Notes under the pieces: generated by a model
The model's database searches: none
Seen by the model: the letters and a program-made list of their open reading frames with translations, nothing else
Told to the model about the DNA's origin: nothing
Assembly (NCBI RefSeq): GCF_037969875.1
Contig: NZ_CP150218.1
Location: 5,890,001 to 5,954,000, forward strand
Direction: 5' to 3'
Origin: Paenibacillus sp. FSL R7-0337
Lineage (GTDB): Bacteria; Bacillota; Bacilli; Paenibacillales; Paenibacillaceae
DNA length: 64,000 nucleotides
Shown here: one piece after another, positions 1 to 8,659 of the stretch
How the letters are laid out: each line of letters begins with the position of its first letter
Position numbering within the stretch: the stretch's first letter is position 1
Position numbers and translations under genes: made by a program

Positions 1-737
1 CATTTAGCTATCCGGGCAGTGAGAAGCAGAGCCTTAACAAGGTCAGTCTGGAGCTGGCACGCGGCCAGCAAATGGCCGTAGTAGGTCCGAGCGGCGGGGG
101 GAAATCCACCCTGTTCAAGCTGCTGCTTGGTTTCTATCAGACGGATGCGGGTGAGGTTGCGATCAACGGCCGTCCGATCAGCGGAATACCGCTTGCAGAG
201 CTGCGGAGTTACTTCGCCTATGTGCCTCAGGAGTCGGGACTGTATTCCGGGAGCATCCGGGACAATATTGAGAGCGGCAAGCCCGGTGCGTCAGACGAAG
301 AGGTTATCGAGGCGCTGCGGCAGGCGAATGCGTACGAGTTCGTGACGGAGCTGGCGGAAGGCATACACACGGATATCGGTGAGCATGGCTCCCGGTTGTC
401 CGGCGGTCAGAGACAGCGGCTGTCCATTGCCAGAGCGATGCTCAAAAATGCGCCGATTCTGCTGCTTGATGAAGCTACGGCTGCCCTCGACAATGAGTCA
501 GAGCGAATGGTCCAGCATGCCATCCGTAAGCTGATGAAGGATAAGACAACGCTTGTGATCGCCCACCGGCTCTCAACGATCCAGAATGCCGATGTCATCC
601 TGGTGATGGAGAACGGGGAAATCGTGGAGCGGGGCGGACATGAAGAGCTGCTTGCGGCAGAGGGGCGCTACTCGGATCTGTACCATTCACAGCTTGAGCA
701 GGCGGCGAAGGAGGAATTGTTAGCCCCTATCGCCTAG
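1..737 (+). CDS. ABC transporter ATP-binding domain, 3' part of gene
   Basis: The gene enters from the left edge (first complete codon at base 3) and only the nucleotide-binding domain is seen. It carries Walker A GPSGGGKS, a Q-loop (YVPQES), the signature LSGGQ, Walker B ILLLDEATAALD and the H-loop IAHRLST. The order and the SFSYPG-type opening fit the C-terminal ATPase of an exporter half-transporter in which membrane domain and ATPase are fused, but the membrane part lies outside the window. It would power export of an unknown substrate at the cytoplasmic membrane. It ends four bases before the convergent small gene, with no terminator between them. Confidence 0.93.
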   Translation, partial: FSYPGSEKQSLNKVSLELARGQQMAVVGPSGGGKSTLFKLLLGFYQTDAGEVAINGRPISGIPLAELRSYFAYVPQESGLYSGSIRDNIESGKPGASDEEVIEALRQANAYEFVTELAEGIHTDIGEHGSRLSGGQRQRLSIARAMLKNAPILLLDEATAALDNESERMVQHAIRKLMKDKTTLVIAHRLSTIQNADVILVMENGEIVERGGHEELLAAEGRYSDLYHSQLEQAAKEELLAPIA

Positions 738-741
738 CTTC

Positions 742-1098
742 TTAGAGAGTGTCCATTGCCTGAATGATCTGTCCCAGCGCCTTCAATCTTCTGTCCAAAA
801 GTGTCCGCTGCGGGCTCCCAGCCTTAGATTTAGCATAACTGGATTCTACGGAGGGGGTTAACCCGAGAAGAACATGGCGGGCTTCTGCCAGCTCGGCAGG
901 GTTACAAGAGAGCGGCTTCTGATTCCAAACGTTGTCCAGAACTGCTAACCCGATGTGCATGGCGTTCAGGCGTTTCTGAACCAGAGTAGTATTGGTGCCG
1001 CTATTCGTCATCTGGGTTAAGGCACTCTCAAGCTTACGGATTGTCGATTGCATAGAGGCTATGGATTGCAGTTGTTCCTCATTTGATATCTCTTCCAT
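742..1098 (-). CDS. small hypothetical protein (118 aa)
   Basis: Family not recognised. The product is soluble, has no signal peptide, and is rich in Gln, Leu and Ser. Its N-terminal 40 residues look helical (LQSIASMQSTIRKLESALTQM), so a short coiled coil or helical bundle is plausible. The ATG is preceded by GAAAGGAAG at a good distance, which supports it as a real gene. It converges on the ABC ATPase gene. A strong hairpin (1135-1172) lies just upstream, so it may be expressed by read-through from the HAD gene or from its own weak promoter. Confidence 0.6.
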   Translation of the reverse strand: MEEISNEEQLQSIASMQSTIRKLESALTQMTNSGTNTTLVQKRLNAMHIGLAVLDNVWNQKPLSCNPAELAEARHVLLGLTPSVESSYAKSKAGSPQRTLLDRRLKALGQIIQAMDTL

Positions 1099-1134
1099 GA
1101 AGGCACACTTCCTTTCTATTTAGTATAAAAGGGT

Positions 1135-1172
1135 GGCGCACCGCAGTTCATACCATGAATCTGCGGGGTGCC
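1135..1172. terminator. long hairpin, terminator-like on both strands
   Basis: GGCGCACCGCAG and TTCAT are mirrored by ATGAA and CTGCGGGGTGCC around a 3-nt loop, with one bulged T and two mismatches. A T-run follows on the + strand (CCTCCCTTTTT) and a shorter one on the - strand. It lies between two minus-strand genes, so it may insulate or attenuate the 118-aa gene. Confidence 0.45.
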
Positions 1173-1237
1173 TCCCTTTTTGGAAAGATAATTTAGATGT
1201 TCTGGGGTCCCCGCAAAGTATCTGAATATACATCGAA

Positions 1238-1265
1238 GCTAAAGCCCCACTTTGTGGGGTTATTT
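1238..1265 (-). terminator. terminator after the Cof-type phosphatase gene
   Basis: On the - strand ACCCCAC-AAA-GTGGGGCTTT forms a compact GC-rich hairpin 35 bases after the HAD stop. The T-run is short, so strength is uncertain. Confidence 0.55.
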
Positions 1266-1297
1266 AGCATGAGATGTTCTGCTGGTGTTGTAGCAGC

Positions 1298-2110
1298 TTA
1301 TGCTTCTTGGCCAGCGTTAAGAATGAACTTATCAATAGCGTATTTCACGCCGTCCTCATTGTTGCTGAGTGTAACGAAATCAGCGATATCCTTAAGCGCA
1401 GGAATGGCATTCGCCATGGCCACACCGAGACCCGCAGCTTCAAGCATCTCATGATCATTCCAGGAATCGCCGACAGCCATCGTCTCGGACAACTCGCAGC
1501 CAAAGTGCGCAGCCAGGAATTCCAGGGCCAGACCCTTGGTGCCTTCATGATGCATAATCTCCAGGAAATGCGGCTTGGACTTCGTGATATGAACCGAATC
1601 GCCGAGCAGGCTGCGCAGGATCGGAGACAGCTCATCGAGGAAGTCGGGATCGTCGATAATGAGCATTTTTGGTGTTTTTTGCGGAACCAGCTTGGCTTCC
1701 CAGTCCGGTTCGATGTAGTACTGCGTTCCATTCAGAGTGGAATAGTCAATCAGCTTCTGATTCTCTTCACGGGCATACAGCTTGTCGTCAATATAAGTCT
1801 GCAGGTGCAGATCATGCTCTACACAATACTGGAAAAGCTTGCGCACCGCGTCCTGCGGCACATAACGCTCATACAGGACCTCTTCATCGAGCAGGTTCTT
1901 TACCAGCGCCCCTTGGTAGGTGATGATCGGAACATTCAGTCCGGTCTGGCGGGCAATCGCCTGGGCGGAAGCATAAGCGCGTCCGGTAGCGAGGGTAACC
2001 ACAACGCCTGCGGCTACAGCCTGCTCCAGCGCGGTCTGGGTGGCCGGGGTCACTTCCTTATCGTCGTTAATCAAGGTATCGTCAATATCAATGGCAATCA
2101 ATTTGTACAT
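1298..2110 (-). CDS. Cof-type HAD-IIB phosphatase (YidA-like)
   Basis: A 270-residue cytoplasmic phosphatase of the HAD superfamily, cap type IIB. Motif I is DIDDTLIN near residues 7-14, motif II is the ATGRAYASA segment, and motif IV is GDSWNDHEML near residue 214. These are the nucleophile aspartate and Mg2+ ligands of the Cof/YidA group, which dephosphorylates small sugar phosphates and similar metabolites. The true substrate cannot be read from the sequence. Start choice: ATG with AGGAGA upstream. It stands alone between an EamA permease and a small unknown gene, all on the minus strand. Confidence 0.9.
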   Translation of the reverse strand: MYKLIAIDIDDTLINDDKEVTPATQTALEQAVAAGVVVTLATGRAYASAQAIARQTGLNVPIITYQGALVKNLLDEEVLYERYVPQDAVRKLFQYCVEHDLHLQTYIDDKLYAREENQKLIDYSTLNGTQYYIEPDWEAKLVPQKTPKMLIIDDPDFLDELSPILRSLLGDSVHITKSKPHFLEIMHHEGTKGLALEFLAAHFGCELSETMAVGDSWNDHEMLEAAGLGVAMANAIPALKDIADFVTLSNNEDGVKYAIDKFILNAGQEA

Positions 2111-2251
2111 TTGGGTTCTCTCCTAAGTGTGGTTTGTAATCCGGCTATCCGCTATCACTTCTATAGGAAGGGGAACGGAAGCACGGCTTTCTGTCTGTAG
2201 CAATGGAACATATGAACTTTAAGTCTGGTAAAAGGGTTCGCGGATTCCGGT

Positions 2252-3163
2252 TCAGCCCTCCGCCTGCGTCCCGGACGGTGCGGGGTTGAGCTCTGCCAGC
2301 AGCATGGCGGCAAGAATGCAGCCGCAGCCGAGCAGTGCAGATGCGCCCAGCGTCTCTCCGCCGAAGAGCAGGCCGGTGACGGCAGCGAACACCGGCTCCA
2401 TGGCATAGATGATCGCCACCCGGGACGGGGTGGTGTATTTCTGGCAGGCCGTCTGAATCCAGAAGGCGAAGGCGCTGGTTGGCCCGATGGAGATCAGCAT
2501 CGCAGAGAGCACCTCCGGCTGGCGGAGCAGCTCTCCGCTGTGCAGCAGCGGGCCGCTTCCATCCACAAGCAGGGAGGCAACAATGCTGAGCAGGCCTACG
2601 AAGCCGAGCTGAAGCGCCGCCAACGGCAGGGCCGGATAACGCGGTGCGTATCTGCCGGTATACGCGATCTGCAGCGCAAAAGCCACGGCGCAGAGCAGAA
2701 TCAGGCCATCGCCCTTATTCAGGGAGAAGGCAGAGCCGGTAAAGGTCAGTAGATACAAGCCGCCTGCTGCAAGACCGGCGCTCAGCCAGGTATATCTGGA
2801 AATGGCCGTCTTCAGCAGCGCCAGAGACAGGAACGGCACGAGCACCACCGACAGCCCGGTAATAAATCCCGTGTTGGAGGTGGTGGTGTACAGCAGCCCC
2901 ACGGTCTGGAAGCCATAGCCGAGGAACAGGAAGAGGCCCAGCAGCAGGGCATGCATCACCATGCGCAAGCTCAGCTTACGCCATTCCTGGCGGTAGAAGA
3001 CAGCGGTAATCAAGGCCAGCAGCACGGCGGCACCTGTAAACCGGATGCTGTTAAAAGCAAGCGGCGGCAGCACCCGCACGGCGGACTGCACGATCAGAAA
3101 CGTGCATCCCCACATCATCGCCACCAGGAGGAGACTGAGATCGGCGATTCGGGAGCGATTCAC
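2252..3163 (-). CDS. EamA/DMT-family permease
   Basis: A 303-residue membrane protein with about ten hydrophobic segments arranged as two EamA repeats, typical of drug/metabolite transporters. The usual near-C-terminal signature is visible (AIIYAMEPVFAAVTGLLFGGE). Such proteins export or exchange small metabolites across the cytoplasmic membrane; the substrate is unknown. The start is GTG at 3163, with AAAGGA upstream on the same strand. The neighbouring YdjM-like gene is divergent, leaving about 230 bases that must hold both promoters. Confidence 0.9.
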   Translation of the reverse strand: MNRSRIADLSLLLVAMMWGCTFLIVQSAVRVLPPLAFNSIRFTGAAVLLALITAVFYRQEWRKLSLRMVMHALLLGLFLFLGYGFQTVGLLYTTTSNTGFITGLSVVLVPFLSLALLKTAISRYTWLSAGLAAGGLYLLTFTGSAFSLNKGDGLILLCAVAFALQIAYTGRYAPRYPALPLAALQLGFVGLLSIVASLLVDGSGPLLHSGELLRQPEVLSAMLISIGPTSAFAFWIQTACQKYTTPSRVAIIYAMEPVFAAVTGLLFGGETLGASALLGCGCILAAMLLAELNPAPSGTQAEG

Positions 3164-3395
3164 AGGGTGTCATCCTTTCGGGGCTAGTTGAGTTGTCCAA
3201 ATTGTATCCTAAAACAGGGGGCAGGACAAGCCGAAACTGTACGGCTTCCTTGGCCCCGCGGGCCTGAGGAGCCTGGAAACTACATATAAGCTGGACAAAA
3301 AAGGAAAGCCTTGGTATACTTCGGTAACCGCACACCTGTTCTTATTTCGGGACATCCAGAAGCATTTACACTTTCATCTAAGGAGCGGATTCACC

Positions 3396-4106
3396 ATGAT
3401 GGGCAAATCCCATTTAGTTATCAGCACCGGGGTTACCCTGTCCGCCATGAGCTTGCTAGGGCATGCCATTACCCTTCCGGCTGTTGCCGTCGCCGTGGTC
3501 AGCTCACTGCTGCCCGATATCGACGAGCCGAATTCCATGCTGGTACGCAAGGCCGTGCCGGAGTTTTTGCTGCGTATTCTGCAGGTAGCGCTGATTGGAG
3601 CGGGCATTTATCTTTATTTTGCCGGGATAGCGGAGCCGCCCTGGAATATCGCACTGGCGCTGCTGGTCGGCAGCGTATCCTTCCTGCCCAGCCGCAGGCT
3701 GCGGCATCTGGTGATGCTGCTGATTGCGCTGGCCTTGTTTGCTTTTGCCGATGCCTATGATCCATGGAACTATATCGCAGCCTGTGTGCTGGTCGTAGCT
3801 TCCATAGTTCCACACCGGGGAATCACACATACGCTGTATGCCGTGGCCGGATGGGGCGCGCTGCTGTACTTCGTCTCCCTTGACATGAATGACGGCGGCA
3901 GTCTGTGGATTGCCGGGGGCCTGTCCTACGGACTGCATCTCCTCGCCGACTCCCTGACTCAGCGCGGGATTACCCCGCTGCCTCCGATTCCCTTCAAGCT
4001 GCGCTTGAAGCTGATGAGCACCGGCACCAAGAAGGGCAACGCGGTGGAGAAAGTATGCGTGATGCTTACGCTGGCGCTCGTTGTGTATGTGTTCGTGCTT
4101 GTATAG
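3396..4106 (+). CDS. YdjM/YbcI-like membrane metal-dependent hydrolase
   Basis: A 236-residue membrane protein of the YdjM (DUF457) group. Conserved polar motifs interrupt the membrane segments: an N-terminal MGKSH, LLPDIDEP near residue 46, HRGITHT near residue 143, and GLHLLADSLT near residue 183. The His/Asp pattern resembles zinc-dependent phospholipase-like hydrolases, so a membrane-embedded metal hydrolase is the family assignment; no substrate is established. The ATG has AAGGAG in front. The gene ends in front of a bidirectional terminator shared with the convergent lipoate ligase gene. Confidence 0.8.
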   Translation: MMGKSHLVISTGVTLSAMSLLGHAITLPAVAVAVVSSLLPDIDEPNSMLVRKAVPEFLLRILQVALIGAGIYLYFAGIAEPPWNIALALLVGSVSFLPSRRLRHLVMLLIALALFAFADAYDPWNYIAACVLVVASIVPHRGITHTLYAVAGWGALLYFVSLDMNDGGSLWIAGGLSYGLHLLADSLTQRGITPLPPIPFKLRLKLMSTGTKKGNAVEKVCVMLTLALVVYVFVLV

Positions 4107-4135
4107 CAGCGAACCCGGCAAGGATACGAAGACAA

Positions 4136-4186
4136 AGAACCCCACTAGCTCTGCGCAGGATGCGGCAAGGTTAGCGGGGTTCTTTT
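4136..4186. terminator. bidirectional terminator
   Basis: AAGAACCCC and GGGGTTCTTTT pair around a 25-30 nt loop between the convergent ydjM-like and lplA-like genes, with T-runs on both strands. Confidence 0.7.
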
Positions 4187-4197
4187 ATATGCAGCTG

Positions 4198-5202
4198 CTA
4201 TTCCTCAAGAAACACAAGTCCGATGAAGTCCTCCGGTTCAATGCGGCCGAAGTAATGCTTCAGATCGAGATCAGCCAGCGCCTGGCGGACCTCTGCCTCC
4301 TCATAACGCTTGCCGCGCAGCGCGTTCTCCACATCTGCCACATCGCCCACGCCGAAGAAGTCGCCGTAGATTTTGATCTCCCGGATGACCGAATCTTCAA
4401 TATCCATGCGGATATCCACGAGTCCGGCCGGGAATTTGCGGGTGTGCTTCACGTTGCTCTTAGGCGAGAGACCGTAGTTCCAGTCCCAGTTCTGGTAATG
4501 CTCCTTGGAGATTTCATTGATCCGCACCCAGTCGTCCATTGTCAGCTTGTACTGAGGCACATCAGCGGCCTCCATGCCGAAGATCGAACGCAGCAGCCCT
4601 TCGCGGAATTGTTCAATGGTCATATCAGGATTGCCCAGCAGCTCCTTGATATTGGCGACCCGGCTGCGGACCGACTTGGTGCTCTTCGACTTGAACTTCT
4701 CGGGATTCACGTTCAGGGAAGCCTGGACATCATCCAGATTCAAATCAAACATCAGGGTGCCGTGGCTGAACATACGTCCACGCGAGGAGAATTGGGCGTT
4801 GCCGGAGATTTTCTGCTCCCCAACCTGAAGGTCGTTGCGTCCGCTGAGCTCGGCGTTCACGCCCATAGACTGCAGATAGTCGATGACCGGCTGGGTGAAT
4901 TTCAGGAAATTATGGAAGGACTGGCCGTCATCCTTGGTAATGAAGCTGAAGTTGAGGTTGCCGAGATCATGATACACTGCACCGCCGCCGGATAGCCGCC
5001 GCACGACCTGGATGTTATGCTCCTTCACATACTCCTGGTTGATCTCCTCGATCGTATTCTGATGCTTGCCGATAATAATCGACGGGCTGTTGATATAGAA
5101 GAGCAGGTAGCTCTCGTCCATCGGGAGGTTTTTGAGCGCAAATTCCTCAATGGCCAGATTGATCGATGCGTCTGTAATGCCGGTATTATCAATAAAAAGC
5201 AT
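4198..5202 (-). CDS. lplA: lipoate-protein ligase
   Basis: A 334-residue lipoate-protein ligase of the LplA/LplJ type. It activates free lipoate with ATP and attaches it to lysines of the E2 subunits of pyruvate and 2-oxoglutarate dehydrogenases and of GcvH. The lipoyl-binding loop RRLSGGGAVYHD is near residues 69-80, followed by the NFSF strand and a KISGNAQF-type segment (QKISGNAQFSSRG). A C-terminal accessory domain is present, giving the full bacterial length. ATG with GGAGG upstream. Single gene, convergent with the YdjM-like gene. Confidence 0.94.
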   Translation of the reverse strand: MLFIDNTGITDASINLAIEEFALKNLPMDESYLLFYINSPSIIIGKHQNTIEEINQEYVKEHNIQVVRRLSGGGAVYHDLGNLNFSFITKDDGQSFHNFLKFTQPVIDYLQSMGVNAELSGRNDLQVGEQKISGNAQFSSRGRMFSHGTLMFDLNLDDVQASLNVNPEKFKSKSTKSVRSRVANIKELLGNPDMTIEQFREGLLRSIFGMEAADVPQYKLTMDDWVRINEISKEHYQNWDWNYGLSPKSNVKHTRKFPAGLVDIRMDIEDSVIREIKIYGDFFGVGDVADVENALRGKRYEEAEVRQALADLDLKHYFGRIEPEDFIGLVFLEE

Positions 5203-5464
5203 TCGTGATTCCTCCGTTAACCATAGTAAACTGCTGTACTTATTCTAAACTAAAAGAGAGATTTCTACAAAACGGAACGGGAATGGCGGGTGGAGGCAGG
5301 GAAATGGGTGATATAGCATTGACGGATTTCCGGCAATTGGCCAATAATTGGGAGAATGGTGATATAACTACGGATAGTGAAGTGAGACTTACATATTACA
5401 CAGAAGGTAACTGCCTGATGTAGCATTGATAAATCATTAATAGTGTGGACAGAGAGGATATAGG
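5203..5464. other. intergenic region before cobD, no riboswitch seen
   Basis: This AT-rich stretch lies between the divergent lplA and cobD genes. It holds two copies of GTGATATA and a CCAATAATTGG palindrome near 5340, possible regulator sites. I could not find the conserved B12-box sequences of a cobalamin riboswitch. Confidence 0.4.
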
Positions 5465-5531
5465 ATGGAAACATGGACACGGGGGATATATGATGGCGAA
5501 ATATAAACATGGGGGATATACATATGCTTGA
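5465..5531 (+). repeat. threefold repeat of the cobD start region with short leader ORFs
   Basis: Three related segments begin with ATG at 5465, 5493 and 5524. The first two carry GGGGGATATA just before the next start. The second begins a 12-codon ORF (MAKYKHGGYTYA) that resembles the true CobD N-terminus (MLEKYGHGGD) and overlaps its start in another frame, so translation coupling is possible. Confidence 0.5.
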
Positions 5532-6615
5532 AAAATATGGACATGGCGGTGATCTGCTGACCGCTGCTGAATTATACGGCGATAGCAACGGCGGGTTTCT
5601 GGATTTCAGCGCGAATATTAACCCGCTGGGGCCGCCGCCCGGTGTGCTGGCGCTGCTGCGGGATGCGGTCTCCGCAATCACAGCGTACCCCGATCCGGGC
5701 CACCGGAGGCTGAAGGCGCTGCTGGCGGAGGAGCTGGGTCTCGGCACGGAATGGATTACCGTGGCGAACGGGGCGGCAGAGTCGATGGCGCTGCTGCTGC
5801 TGGCGGTGGCTCCGCGTCGGGTGGGCATCGTGGAGCCGTGCTTCTCCGAGTACCGCCAGCTCGCGGAGCAGTTCGGCGCGGAGGTCTTGTCCGTTCAGGG
5901 GAGCAGCCGGACGGATTACCGGGCTGACGTGGACGGTATCTCCAGCCTGCTGGAGCAGGTCGATCTGCTGTTCCTCGGCCAGCCGAATAATCCGAACGGC
6001 GTCCAGTATCCGCTGGACGCGCTGCGGCAGCTCGCGCAGCAGGCGGAGGCCTGCGGGACGGTGCTGGCGGTGGATGAAGCGTTCATCGACTTCATCCCGG
6101 AGGCGGACCGGCAATCCCTGCTGCCGGAGCTGGGGGCTTATCGTCATACGGTGCTGGTGCGCTCGATGACGAAGTTTTTTGCCATTCCGGGGCTGCGGCT
6201 GGGCTTCACTGCCGCGCATCCGGCGCTTGCCGCGGCCATGACGGGCAAGCAGGTGACCTGGAGCGTGAACGGCCTGGCGCTGCTGGCCGGGGAAGCTTGC
6301 CTGCGCTGCGGCGACGGCTACGGGCAGGAGACGCGTGCGCTGATCGCAGCCGAGCGGCAGCGGCTGCGGGAGGGCTTGCTTGAGCTCGGCTGCGGCGTGC
6401 CGCCGGGCGAAGCGAACTTCCTGCTGCTGCGGCTGCCCGCTCCGTGGAGTGCGCAGGAGATGCAGCAGCGGCTGGGCGCGGGCGGCATCCTCGTCCGCAG
6501 CTGCGCGATGTACCCCGGCCTTGAGCCGGGACACATCCGCGTAGCGGTGAAGGGCCGCGCGGACAATGACCGTCTGCTGCAGCAGATGGGGGAGCTGATC
6601 CGGACGGGGGTGTGA
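5524..6615 (+). CDS. cobD: threonine-phosphate decarboxylase (CobD, PLP enzyme)
   Basis: A PLP-dependent fold-type I enzyme of the histidinol-phosphate-aminotransferase-like CobD group. It makes (R)-1-amino-2-propanol O-2-phosphate, the linker of the lower ligand of cobalamin. Visible are the N-terminal HGG and FSANINPLGPP motifs of CobD, the PNNPNG motif near residue 152, the DEAFIDF cofactor segment and the SMTKFFAIPGLRLG lysine site near residue 222. ATG 5524 was preferred because GGGGGA precedes it; an in-frame ATG at 5509 is less well placed. First gene of a cobD-cbiZ-cbiB-phosphatase cluster. Confidence 0.9.
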   Translation: MLEKYGHGGDLLTAAELYGDSNGGFLDFSANINPLGPPPGVLALLRDAVSAITAYPDPGHRRLKALLAEELGLGTEWITVANGAAESMALLLLAVAPRRVGIVEPCFSEYRQLAEQFGAEVLSVQGSSRTDYRADVDGISSLLEQVDLLFLGQPNNPNGVQYPLDALRQLAQQAEACGTVLAVDEAFIDFIPEADRQSLLPELGAYRHTVLVRSMTKFFAIPGLRLGFTAAHPALAAAMTGKQVTWSVNGLALLAGEACLRCGDGYGQETRALIAAERQRLREGLLELGCGVPPGEANFLLLRLPAPWSAQEMQQRLGAGGILVRSCAMYPGLEPGHIRVAVKGRADNDRLLQQMGELIRTGV

Positions 6616-6669
6616 GGCATCCGCAATCAGGAGATTTTGAGAGTCACTAAAGAAAGGAGTCGGTGATAC

Positions 6670-7653
6670 GTGGATGAGATCGAGGTTAGTCTGCCTTTTA
6701 ATCTTGAAGACGGAGTGAAGACGTACCAGAGCAAGGTGTGGCCCGGGGTGGCGCTTGAATGGCGGGAGGGCCATCTGCTGCTGGAATTTCCGGCTGAAGC
6801 GGACAGTATATCAAGTGCGGTATATGGCGGAGGCGCGGGGCGTCTGAAGCGTGCGGTGAATCAATACGTCAGCCGGGACTACGAATGCAGCAATCCGGTG
6901 CAGGATCTGGAAAACAAGCTTCAGGAGTGGGGCTACCCGCTGGAAGGCTGCGCGGGCCTGATGACGGCAGTTCCGCTGGAGCACGCCGCCGTTGCTGAGG
7001 AGGATACCGGATCAGCGGGCATATTCTGCTGCGTAACAGCGGCTGCGGGCAACGCGGCCCGGGCGGGATCACAGCGTAGTGTGCTGGCAGCCTACCGTCC
7101 AGGCACGATCAACATCATGATTGGGATTGATGGCTGGTTGTCCCAGTCAGCCATGGTTAACGCTGTGATGACGGCTACCGAAGCAAAGGCTGCGGCATTG
7201 GCAGACCTCGGAATCACGGATTCCGAGAATGGCCTCATTGCGACCGGCACCACTACGGATGCTATCGTGCTTGCGGTGAGCGGAAGCCGCCGCTATGCTG
7301 CGGAGCATGTGTATGCCGGGACGGCGACTGACCTCGGCGGAGCCATCGGCAGACTGGTGTACAGCACGGTGACGGAGAGCCTGCGCTCAGTGAAGGCAGC
7401 GAAATCTGTGAGCAGCGCGCAGGCGGAAGCATTGCAGGCTGCGCACGGGGGAGACGCGGGAGCATCACAGGCTGCGCGGAGGGTAGATGCGGAAGCATCA
7501 CAGGCAGTGCGAGGAGTAGACGCGGAAGCGTTACAGGCTGTGCACGGGGTACACGCAGAAGAATTGCAGGCTCTGCAAGGAGTCGACGCAGCAGCGCCAC
7601 AGGCACCACATTCTCTGCCACCACGTGTCTCTCAGAGCGGCGGCCGGGAATGA
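6670..7653 (+). CDS. cbiZ: adenosylcobinamide amidohydrolase CbiZ with a repeat tail
   Basis: Residues 1-250 match the CbiZ family, which hydrolyses adenosylcobinamide to adenosylcobyric acid so that scavenged cobinamides can be rebuilt into cobalamin. Supporting segments are SRDYECSNP, the TAAAGNAARAG stretch near residue 120, GTINIMI and the TGTTTDAIV motif near residue 196. The last 75 residues are not part of the family: residues 252-317 are six imperfect 11-residue units of the type AEALQAVHGVD, followed by a Pro/Ser tail. GTG start with AAAGGAG about 11 bases upstream. CbiZ between cobD and cbiB fits a remodelling or salvage role. Confidence 0.85.
   Translation: MDEIEVSLPFNLEDGVKTYQSKVWPGVALEWREGHLLLEFPAEADSISSAVYGGGAGRLKRAVNQYVSRDYECSNPVQDLENKLQEWGYPLEGCAGLMTAVPLEHAAVAEEDTGSAGIFCCVTAAAGNAARAGSQRSVLAAYRPGTINIMIGIDGWLSQSAMVNAVMTATEAKAAALADLGITDSENGLIATGTTTDAIVLAVSGSRRYAAEHVYAGTATDLGGAIGRLVYSTVTESLRSVKAAKSVSSAQAEALQAAHGGDAGASQAARRVDAEASQAVRGVDAEALQAVHGVHAEELQALQGVDAAAPQAPHSLPPRVSQSGGRE
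7423..7620 (+). repeat. six 33-nt coding repeats in the cbiZ tail
   Basis: Six imperfect units of 33 nt encode 11-residue repeats with consensus AEALQAVHGVD. Third-position changes are frequent, so this is an old expansion that stayed in frame. Confidence 0.8.
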
Positions 7654-7693
7654 CGAACACGGACTACTATACAGAGCGGCGGGGTGATCCAAG

Positions 7694-8659
7694 GTGAAGC
7701 TTGCTATCATCCTGCTCTTTGCTTATATTGTGGACCGGATAGCCGGCGACCCGCGCAAGCTTCCCCATCCCGTTATTTATATGGGGAAGGCGATTAGTGC
7801 CCTGGAGCGGGGGATTCGCCGCTTCGCTGCAACGCCCAATGCTCTGAAGCGGGCGGGAATTCTTCTTCCTCTGCTGGTAGCAGGCGGCGCATGGGCGCTG
7901 ACAGCGCTGGTTGTCATGCTGCTCTACCGGCTATCGCCCTGGCTGGCCGGAGCAGCCGAAGTGTGGCTGATCTCCACCACCATTGCCTCCAAAGGGCTAA
8001 AGGATGCGGGCATGGCAGTTTACGCCGAGCTGCGCTCGGGGGATCTGCCCGCCGCCCGCCGGGCGCTCGGGATGATCGTTGGCCGCGATACAGACCATCT
8101 GGATAGCCCGGAGATTGTGCGCGGTACGGTGGAGACGGTCGCGGAGAATATCGTCGATGCGATCATCTCGCCGCTGTTCTTCGCCTTACTGGGCGGCGCA
8201 CCGCTGGCTATGGCTTATCGTGCAGTGAACACGCTGGATTCCATGGTAGGCTACAAGAATGATAAATACCGCGATCTCGGCTGGGCATCGGCCCGCCTGG
8301 ATGATGTCGCCAACTACATACCGGCGCGGATGACTGCGCTGCTCTTAACCTTATGTGCGGCACTTCTGCGGCTGGACTGGCGCAGATGCTGGCACACGGT
8401 TCGCCGGGATGCCCGCCTGCATCCCAGCCCGAACAGCGGGTATCCCGAATCGGCAGTAGCCGGGGCGCTTGGCATCCGGCTTGGCGGTGAGAATGTATAC
8501 CATGGCATAACTTCCTTTCGCGCTTACATGGGTGATCCGCTGCGGACGATGGAGCCGGAGGATATTATTGTGACCTCGCGGATGATGATGTGGTCCTCGG
8601 CTATCTTTGTCTGCATCTGTGCAGCCGTTGCCCTGCTATGGCATGGGATCGGGGGTTGA
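7694..8659 (+). CDS. cbiB: adenosylcobinamide-phosphate synthase CbiB
   Basis: A 321-residue polytopic membrane enzyme that joins the CobD product, aminopropanol phosphate, to adenosylcobyric acid. Family hallmarks are the N-terminal DRIAGDPRKLPHPVIYMGK, the ETVAENIVDAIISPLFF segment near residue 153, the NTLDSMVGYKND segment and the P-N-SGYPESA motif near residue 250. GTG start. It follows cbiZ by 40 bases and its stop overlaps the start region of the histidine phosphatase, so the four genes look co-transcribed. Symbol note: some species call this gene cobD. Confidence 0.93.
   Translation: MKLAIILLFAYIVDRIAGDPRKLPHPVIYMGKAISALERGIRRFAATPNALKRAGILLPLLVAGGAWALTALVVMLLYRLSPWLAGAAEVWLISTTIASKGLKDAGMAVYAELRSGDLPAARRALGMIVGRDTDHLDSPEIVRGTVETVAENIVDAIISPLFFALLGGAPLAMAYRAVNTLDSMVGYKNDKYRDLGWASARLDDVANYIPARMTALLLTLCAALLRLDWRRCWHTVRRDARLHPSPNSGYPESAVAGALGIRLGGENVYHGITSFRAYMGDPLRTMEPEDIIVTSRMMMWSSAIFVCICAAVALLWHGIGG

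Noticed and set aside
1274..2200. 308-residue ORF on the plus strand
   Set aside because: It is antisense to the Cof-type phosphatase gene, which has clear HAD motifs and a ribosome site; the plus-strand product resembles no family.
2200..2216. LexA (SOS) box GGAACATATGAAC
   Set aside because: The second half does not match the GTTCG arm of the Bacillus-type box, and no SOS gene starts here.
5572..6774. 400-residue minus-strand ORF opposite cobD
   Set aside because: GC-rich shadow ORF with His/Arg/Gln-rich nonsense composition; cobD is clear on the other strand.
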